A DNA stretch of 64,000 bases from Delphinapterus leucas (Eukaryota > Chordata > Mammalia > Artiodactyla > Monodontidae). The position numbers were made by a program, and so were the translations under genes. The stretch is taken from positions 37,571,699 to 37,635,698 of the forward strand of contig NW_022098036.1 of the NCBI RefSeq assembly GCF_002288925.2, read 5' to 3'. Shown piece after piece: positions 57,585-64,000 of this stretch. The notes under the pieces are model-generated. The model ran no database searches, was not told the DNA's origin, and saw only the letters and a list, made by a program, of their open reading frames with translations. The number at the start of each line of letters is the position of its first letter. The stretch's first letter is position 1.

Positions 57585-59741
57585 GAATTTATACTTTAAT
57601 GTTTTAAGTATAAAGATACTTTAAATGTCTTTTTAATATTTATGGATTAAGCTGTCACAGAAATATGGGACTAACACAATTATAAATGTTTGTGAGCCTG
57701 CCTGATAATGTCACAGTACATTTAATTCTAAAACAGCAATAACAAAATTAACTTTGTTTCCCTGCTTTTCAAGTTTTGCATCAAGTTTTTGAAAAATATT
57801 CCGGCACCTAAGTTATATAGGACCACATAGTATCAGTGACCTATTACCTTTTATATATTTAGTTAGTTCTATCTGGTCAATACATATCAATCAATAGATA
57901 GTTCTATCTAGTTCAACTAATACAGAAGGCAGATACTTAGGCCACAATGCAAACTCAGTCCCTAAATATTTCAGCTAGCTTTGCACAGACAATTCAAAGC
58001 CACAGGCGTACATCCTCCTCAGAAATCCCCCAAAAGGATGATATTAATTACAAAGGGTTACAGAGAGGAAGGGAAATTAATTTTCATTACTAACTTTTCA
58101 TAGTGGGAAAGTAATAATAGTTCTATGCCCTAGAAATTCTGCTAATTGACTTGGCATCACTGCTTTCTTGGGCAACTAGAGGCTTGGCCTCTCGCACTTT
58201 GAATATAAGGGACAAAATATTTTGGGTAGGTGAACAGTTTCATTGTTGGCCCCTATTTCAAGTTTTGGTGGCTTGAATAGTGTCCCAGAGACGGAGAAGT
58301 AGGATGGAAGACCAGGCTGTGGCTCTGTGTGGCCCTTCAGCAAGAAGGGGCTGCTGCTCCTTCCCTCCACACACTCTCCCAGGGCCTGCCAAGCCCACTG
58401 GAGTTTATGATGCAGGACTTAAGAAAGCAAGTCATTGGATGGAACATAATGATTCTTTGAAACAAGAATACTACTTTGGAAACCTAACAGCCACAGAGCC
58501 TTTGGTCTCCCTCCTCATATTTGCTACAGTAACAAACAAGGAAGTGCTCTTTCCGGCCTCTTTTATGTACTTTGTTCCATCTCTCTACAGACTGTAAACT
58601 CCTCAAGGACAGAGAGAAGCTTACCAATCACACTATTTCTTTTCTATAGTACTACATGTAAGTGATATCCAGTAAAATATACTTAATGAAAATTGAATAT
58701 GGGTCATAACAATATGTGATTTGAAAAAGGACTTTGGGTATAAAATAATAGGATTGAACCAGATTTTTATTTTAAAAAGATTTACATCACACTTACCTTG
58801 TGCCCAGGCATGGTTCAAAATGCTTTACAAATAGTAACTCACTTAATCCCACAGCAATTCTATGAAGTAGGTCACATTGTTATCACTCTTTTACAGGCTG
58901 TGAAACTGAAGCACTTGTCCAAGGCCACACAGTAAGCAAGTGGAAGAGCCAGTATTGCAAGTCCAGGCAGTCTGGTGCTAGAATCAAACCATGCTCTTAA
59001 TCACCCTACCCACTGCCTGAGGTCACTGTTAGGAGGCTGTGAGGCAGGGCTTCCAGCCCAAATATACATAGCCCGTTTATTTCATCAGAATTCACTATAT
59101 TGACGGCAGAAATCAAACAGAAGTTCCTAGAAAATGTCAGGATCCACATACAATGTAAAAAAAGAAAAAGCATTGAACTTGTAACCAGGAGATTTGGGTG
59201 GTGGTCTGGCTTTGCCTCTAGCTTGGTGTTTTATTTGGGGCAGGTTATCCACATTTTCTGGGCCTTACCTTCCTCATCTATAATATGGGACAGCTCGGAA
59301 TGAGATTATGTATATGAAATTACTTCTAAAATATAAAACACTACATAAGTATAAGATATTATGAGGACGGTTTTTTAAGAAGTCACTTCAATTTTAAAAA
59401 GTAGGTGTAAACTTGAGAAAACTCTCCCCAAATGTATTTTTTAATTTCCCTTAAAACTATGGTCAACTTTTAGAAAACCTGCTTGTTATGGTTGTGTTGA
59501 TCTCATCAACATCCTCACTACTGTGAATTCTCCAAACCCAAGAGGTTTATAAACAAAGAATTAGTGGCTTTCCTTTGTGGAAATTGTGGAGAAAGTGTAT
59601 TAAAACAGTGTGCCTATTAGCATCAAATTATATGAACCTGCTTCATTATATTTGCCTCAAACTGGCTCAAGAACAGAATACAGGGATGATTAGAGATAGG
59701 TTTCAAACGCTAGCTTATGTTCTTTCCTTAAGAAATGGCTC
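57585..59741. repeat. GPR33 downstream flank with two MIR fragments
   Basis: MIR at about 58780-59025 (minus; TCCAAGGCCACACAGTAAGC) and 59165-59345 (plus; TTACCTTCCTCATCTATAAT). The frame of about 105 codons at 58280-58597 has no recognisable domain. No DTD2 or other exon recognised. Confidence 0.5.
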
Positions 59742-61472
59742 CTGGAGGAGCTTCAAGATGGCAGAAGAGTAAAACGTGGAGATCACCTTCCTCCCCACAA
59801 ATACATCAGAAATACATCTACATGTGGAACAATGCCTACCGAACACCTACTGAACGCTGGCAGAAGACCTCAGACCTCCCAAAAGTCAAGAAACTCCCCA
59901 CGAACCTGGGTAGGGCAAAAGAAAAAAGAAAAAACAGAGACAAAAGAATAGGGACAGGACCTGCACCAGTGGGAGGGAGCTGTGAATGAGGAAAGGTTTC
60001 CACACACTAGGAAGCCCCTTCGCGAGCGGAGGGGAGAAGCTTCGGCGCCGCAGAGCAACAGGGGTGCGGAGGGCAAAGCGGAGAGATTCCCACACAGAGG
60101 ATCGGTGCCGACCGGCACTCACCAGCCCGAGAGGCTTGTCTGTTCACCCGCCGGAACGGGCGGGGGTTGGGAGCTGAGGCTTGGGCTTCGGTCGGAGCGC
60201 AGGGAGAGGACTGGGGTTGGCGGCGTGAACACAGCTTGAAGGGGATAGTGAGCCACAGCTAGCCGGGAGGGAGTCCAGGAAAAGGTCTGGAGCTGCCGAA
60301 GAGGCAAGAGACTTTTTCTTCCCTCTTTGTTTCCTGGTGCACGGGGAGAAGGGATTAAGAGCGCTGCTTAAAGGAGCTCCAGAGACAGGCGTGAGCCGCG
60401 GCTAAAAGCGCGGACCCCAGAGACTGGCATGAGACGCTAAGGCTGCTGCTGCCGCCACCAAGAATCCTGTGTGCGACCACAGGTCACTTTCCACACGCCC
60501 CTTCCGGAGAGCCTGTGCAGCCCGCCACTGCCAGGGTCCCGGGATCCAGGGACAACTTCCCCGGGAGAACACACAGAGCGCCTCAGGCTGCTGCAACATC
60601 AGGACAGCCTCTGCCGCCGCAGGCTCGCCCCACACTCCATACCCCTCCCTCCCCCCCCGGGCTGAGTGAGCCAGGGCCCCCAAATCAGCTGCAACTTTAA
60701 CCCCATCCTGTCTGAGCAAAGAACAGACGCCCTCTGGCGACCTACACGCAGAGGCAGGGCCAAATCCAAAGCTAAACCCCAGGAGCTCTGCGAACAAAGA
60801 AGAGAAAGGGAAATCTCTCTCAGCAGCCTCAGGAGCAGCGGATTAAATCTTCACAGTCTACTTGATATACCCTGCTTCTGTGGAATACCTGAATAGACAA
60901 CGAATCATCCCAAATTGAGGCGGTGGACATTGGGAGCAACGATAAATATATATTTTTTCCCTTTCTCTCTTTTTCTGCGTGGATGACAGGGTCTTGGTGC
61001 TCTGACTGGGCATCAGGCCTGTGCCTCTGAGGTGGGAGAGACAAGTTCAGGACACTGGTCCACCAGAGACCTCCCAGCTCAATGTAATATCAAACAGCGA
61101 AAATCTCCCAGAGATCTCCATCTCAACGCCAAGACCCAGCTCCACTCAACGACCAGCAAGCTACAGTGCTGGACACCCTATGCCACACAACTAGCAAGAC
61201 AGGAACACAACCCCACCCATTAGCAGAGAGGCTGCCTAAAATCATAATAAGTCCACAGACACCCCAAAACACACCAACAGATGTGAACTTGCCCACCAGA
61301 AAGAGAAGATCCAGCCTCATCCACCAGAACACAGGCACTAGTCCCCTCCACCAGGAAGCCTACACAACCCACTGAACCAACTTTAGCCACTGGGGACAGA
61401 CACCAAAAACAACGGGAACTATGAACCTGCAGCCTGCAAAAAGGAGATCCCAAACACAGTAAGACAAGCAAA

Positions 61473-62308
61473 ATGAGAAGACAGAAAAACAGCAGTTGAA
61501 GGACCAAGATAAAAATCCACCAGACCTAACAAATGAAGCGGAAATAGGCAGTTTACCTGAAAAAGAATTCAGAGTAATGATAGTAAAGGTGATCCAAAAT
61601 ATTGGAAATAGAATAGACAAAATACAAGAAACATTTAACAAGGACCTAGAAGAACTAAAGATGAAACAAGCAGCAATGAACAACACAATAAATGAAATGA
61701 AAAATACTCTAGATGGGATCAATAGCAGAATAACTAAGGCAGAAGAACAGATAAGTGACCTGGAAGATAAAATAGTGGAAATAACTACTGCAGAGCAGAA
61801 TAAGGAAAAAAGAATGAAAAGAACTGAGGACAGTCTCAGAGACCCCTGGGACAACATTAAATGCACCATCATTCGAATTATAGGGGTCCCAGAAGAAGAA
61901 GAGAAAAAGAAAGGGACTGAGAAAATATTTGATGAGATTATAGTTGAAAACTTCCCTAATATGGGAAAGGAAATAGTTAATCAAGTCCAGGAAGCACAGA
62001 GAGTCCCATACAGGATAAATCCAAGGAGAAATACACCAAGACACATATTAATCAAACTGTCAAAAATTAAACATAAAGAAAACATATTAAAAGCAGCAAG
62101 GGAAAAACAACAAATAACACACAAGGGACTCCCCATAAGGTTAACCACTGATCTTTCAGCAGAAACTCTGCAAGCCAGAAGGGAGTGGCAGGACATATTT
62201 AAAGTGGTGAGGGAGAAAAACCTGCAACCAAGATTACTCTACCCAGCAAGGATCTCATTCAGATTTGATGGAGAAATTAAAACCTTTACAGACAAGCAAA
62301 AGCTGTGA
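61473..62308 (+). pseudogene. L1 ORF1, frameshifted near the start and truncated by a stop
   Basis: L1 ORF1p is an RNA-binding, coiled-coil nucleic-acid chaperone of the retrotransposition complex. The long frame runs 61496-62308 (270 codons) but opens with TTG. The family-like ATG at 61473 reads into TGA at 61497, so a small indel broke the N-terminus. Visible are the coiled coil (about residues 25-115, heptad-rich, containing ITKAEEQISDLEDKIVE), the RRM-like middle (RDPWDNIKCTIIRIIGVPEE) and the C-terminal LQARREW RNA-binding motif. It ends at TGA 62306 just after DKQKL, about 25-30 residues earlier than the family, since ORF1-like sequence continues to about 62360. Confidence 0.88.
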
Positions 62309-62420
62309 GAGTTCAGCACCACAAAACCAGCTTTACAACAAATACTAAAGGAACTTCTCTAGGCAAGAAACACAAGAGAAGGAAAAGACCTATAATAACA
62401 AACCCAAAACAATTAAGAAA

Positions 62421-63984
62421 ATGGGAATAGGAACATACATATCGATAATTACCTTAAATATAAATGGACTAAATGCTCCCACCAAAAGACACAGACTGGC
62501 TGAATGGATACAAAAACAAGACCCATATATATGCTGTCTACAAGAGAACCACTTCAGACCTAGAGACACATACAGACTGAAAGTAAAGGAAAGGAAAAAG
62601 ATATTCTATACAAATGGAAACCGAAAGAAAGCTGGAGTAGCAATTCTCATATCAGACAAAGTAGACTTTAAAATAAAGACTATTAGAAGAGACAAAGAAG
62701 GACACTACATAATGATCAAGGGATCAATCCAAGAAGAAGATATAACAATTGTAAATATTTATGCACCCGACATAGGAGCACCTCAATACATAAGGCAAAT
62801 ACTAAGCCATAAAAGGGGAAATCAACAGTAACACATTCATAGTAGGGGACTTTAACACCCCACTTTCACCAACGGACAGATCATCCAAAATGAAAATAAA
62901 TAAGGAAACACAAGCATTAAATGATACATTAGGTCTTCCCTGGTGGCGTAGTGGTTGAGAAACTGCCTGTTAATGCAGGGGACACGAGTTCGAGTCCTGG
63001 TCTGGGAGGAACCCACATGCCGCGGAGCAACTAATCCCATGAGCCACAACTACTGAGTCTGCGCGTCTGGAGCCTGTGCTCCGCAACAAGAGAGGCCACG
63101 ATAGTGAGAGGCCCGCGCACCGTGATGAAGTGTGGCCCCCGCTTGCCATAACTAGAGAAAGCCCTCACACAGAAATGAACACCCAACACAGCCAAAAATA
63201 AATAAATAAATTTTAAAAAATAAGTAACTGTTTAAAAAAATAAATAAAAATAAATGATATATTAAACATGATGGACTTAATTGATATTTATAGGACATTC
63301 CATCCAAAAACAACGGAATGCACATTTTTCTCTAGTGCTCATGGAACATTCTCCAGGCTAGATCATATCTTGGGTCACAAATCAAGCCTTGGTAAATTTA
63401 AGAAAATTGAAATTGTATCAAGTATCTTTTCCAACCACAACACTATGAGACTAGATATCAATTACAGGAAAAGATCTGTAAGAAATACAAACACATGGAG
63501 GCTAAACAATACACTACTTAATAACGAAGTGATCACTGCAGAAATCAAATAGGAAATGAAACAATACCTAGAAACAAATGATAATGGAGACATGATGACC
63601 CAAAAACTATGGGATGCAGCAAAAGCAGTTCTAAGAGGGAAGTTTATAGCAATACAATCTTATCTTAAGAAACAGGAAACGTCTCGAATAAACAACCTAA
63701 CCTTGCACCTAAAGCAATTAGAGAAAGAAGAACAAAAAAACCCCAAAGTTAGCAGAAGGAAAGAAATCATAAAGATGAGATCAGAAATAAATGAAAAAGA
63801 AATGAAGGAAACGATAGCAAAGATCAATAAAACTAAAAGTTGGTTCTTTGAGAAGAAAAACAAAATTGATAAACCATTAGCCAGACTCATCAAGGAAAAA
63901 AGGGAGAAGACTCAAATCAATAGAATTAGAAATGAAAAAGGAGAAGTAACAACTGACACAGCAGAAATACAAAAGATCATGAGA
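62421..63984 (+). pseudogene. L1 ORF2 endonuclease region, frameshifted and SINE-interrupted
   Basis: ORF2p supplies endonuclease and reverse transcriptase. The frame starts at ATG 62421 and stays open for 136 codons. It shows the APE-type endonuclease start (ITLNINGLNAPTKRHRL; catalytic-type E42 in LQENH, where related copies have LQETH) and NIYAPDIGAP. A small deletion near 62808 shifts the frame and it stops at about 62829. Coding-like sequence resumes at about 62840 (GGGGACTTTAACACCCC), is split by the SINE at 62932-63250, then continues at 63268-63552 and to the window end with further stops. Not functional. Confidence 0.88.
62932..63250 (+). mobile_element. CHR-type SINE inside L1 ORF2
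   Basis: Head GGTCTTCCCTGGTGGCGTAG, long AT-rich tail with (AAATA)n. 14-bp TSD TAAATGATAYATTA lies at 62918-62931 and 63251-63264 (one mismatch). Confidence 0.92.
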
Positions 63985-64000
63985 GGGCGTCCCTGGTGGC
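63985..64000 (+). mobile_element. Start of another CHR-type SINE, cut by the window edge
   Basis: The last 16 bases read GGGCGTCCCTGGTGGC, a SINE head with one substitution, interrupting the L1. Confidence 0.75.

Larger units (their letters stand above)
59742..64000 (+). mobile_element. L1 with preserved GC-rich 5' UTR, running off the window
   Basis: Begins GGAGGAGCTTCAAGATGGCA and has a 1.7-kb 5' UTR. The part at about 59980-60850 is GC-rich with many CpGs, unlike the AT-rich surroundings. ORF1 and the ORF2 endonuclease region follow, and the RT region lies past the window edge. The order is that of a full-length cetartiodactyl L1. ORF1 and ORF2 are both damaged and SINEs interrupt ORF2 (62932, 63985). 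The 5' TSD cannot be confirmed without the 3' end. Confidence 0.9.

Noticed and set aside
60402..60797. 131-codon minus-strand frame in GC-rich DNA
   Set aside because: It lies in the CpG-rich L1 5' UTR, where stop codons are rare in all frames.
61360..61872. 170-codon hydrophobic minus-strand frame
   Set aside because: It is the antisense shadow of the L1 5' UTR and ORF1.
1..64000. CRISPR arrays, operons, phage or plasmid modules
   Set aside because: The only regularly repeated units are SINEs and their internal minisatellite. There are no spacer-repeat arrays, bacterial gene clusters or ribosome-binding-site patterns.
1..64000. Intact tRNA genes suggested by box A/box B sequences
   Set aside because: All such boxes sit at the 5' ends of SINE copies and lack a foldable acceptor stem and complete anticodon arm. 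They are tRNA-derived, not tRNA genes.

Overview
The window is mammalian nuclear DNA, most likely from a cetacean (whale or dolphin). The main evidence is about 27 copies of the CHR-type tRNA-Glu-derived SINE that is abundant in whales and hippos. They begin GGGCTTCCCTGGTGGCGCAG, carry RNA polymerase III box A and box B, and end in A-rich tails. They occur on both strands, mostly with clear target-site duplications (TSDs). L1 copies of a cetartiodactyl type, plus older MIR, L2, hAT and LTR remnants common to placental mammals, fit this. There is no operon structure, CRISPR array, or bacterial or viral gene cluster.

The only well-supported cellular protein-coding gene is GPR33, on the + strand at 55440-56462. 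It encodes a rhodopsin-family chemoattractant-like receptor of 340 residues. The coding region is one uninterrupted exon that starts 15 bp after a strong splice acceptor. Humans carry a common nonsense allele of this gene at codon 140; here that codon is an intact CGA (Arg).

Layout. 1-330: a possible 3'-terminal exon of unknown identity on the minus strand. 1.1-9.9 kb: an LTR-like repeat, SINEs, and two old L1 3' parts, one split by a DNA transposon and SINEs, the other by a solo LTR with a GTACC TSD. 11.4-13.0 kb: an old L1/HAL1 ORF1-like remnant with a SINE. 15-33 kb: scattered SINEs, MIRs, L2 ends, an MLT1-like LTR, a GC-rich hAT-like element and old L1 tails. 33.4-45.5 kb: LTRs, more SINEs (one with a six-copy 22-bp internal tandem array), a hAT-like element with intact inverted ends, and L2 pieces. 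45.5-49.8 kb: a 5'-truncated L1 with decayed ORF2, interrupted by a SINE. 49.8-55.4 kb: mostly unique sequence with MIRs, a CA-rich tract and a nested SINE pair just upstream of GPR33. 56.6-57.4 kb: a short antisense L1 inserted 170 bp after the GPR33 stop. 59.7-64.0 kb: the first 4.3 kb of an L1 that keeps its GC-rich 5' UTR, with damaged ORF1 and ORF2; it runs off the window.

Functionally this is a large repeat-rich intergenic region around one single-exon-coding receptor gene. In human, GPR33 lies on 14q12 between DTD2 and NUBPL (recalled, not checked here); no exon of either was recognised. No new biological system was found. The observations worth checking are the state of GPR33, its remodelled 3' flank, and several structurally odd SINE copies.
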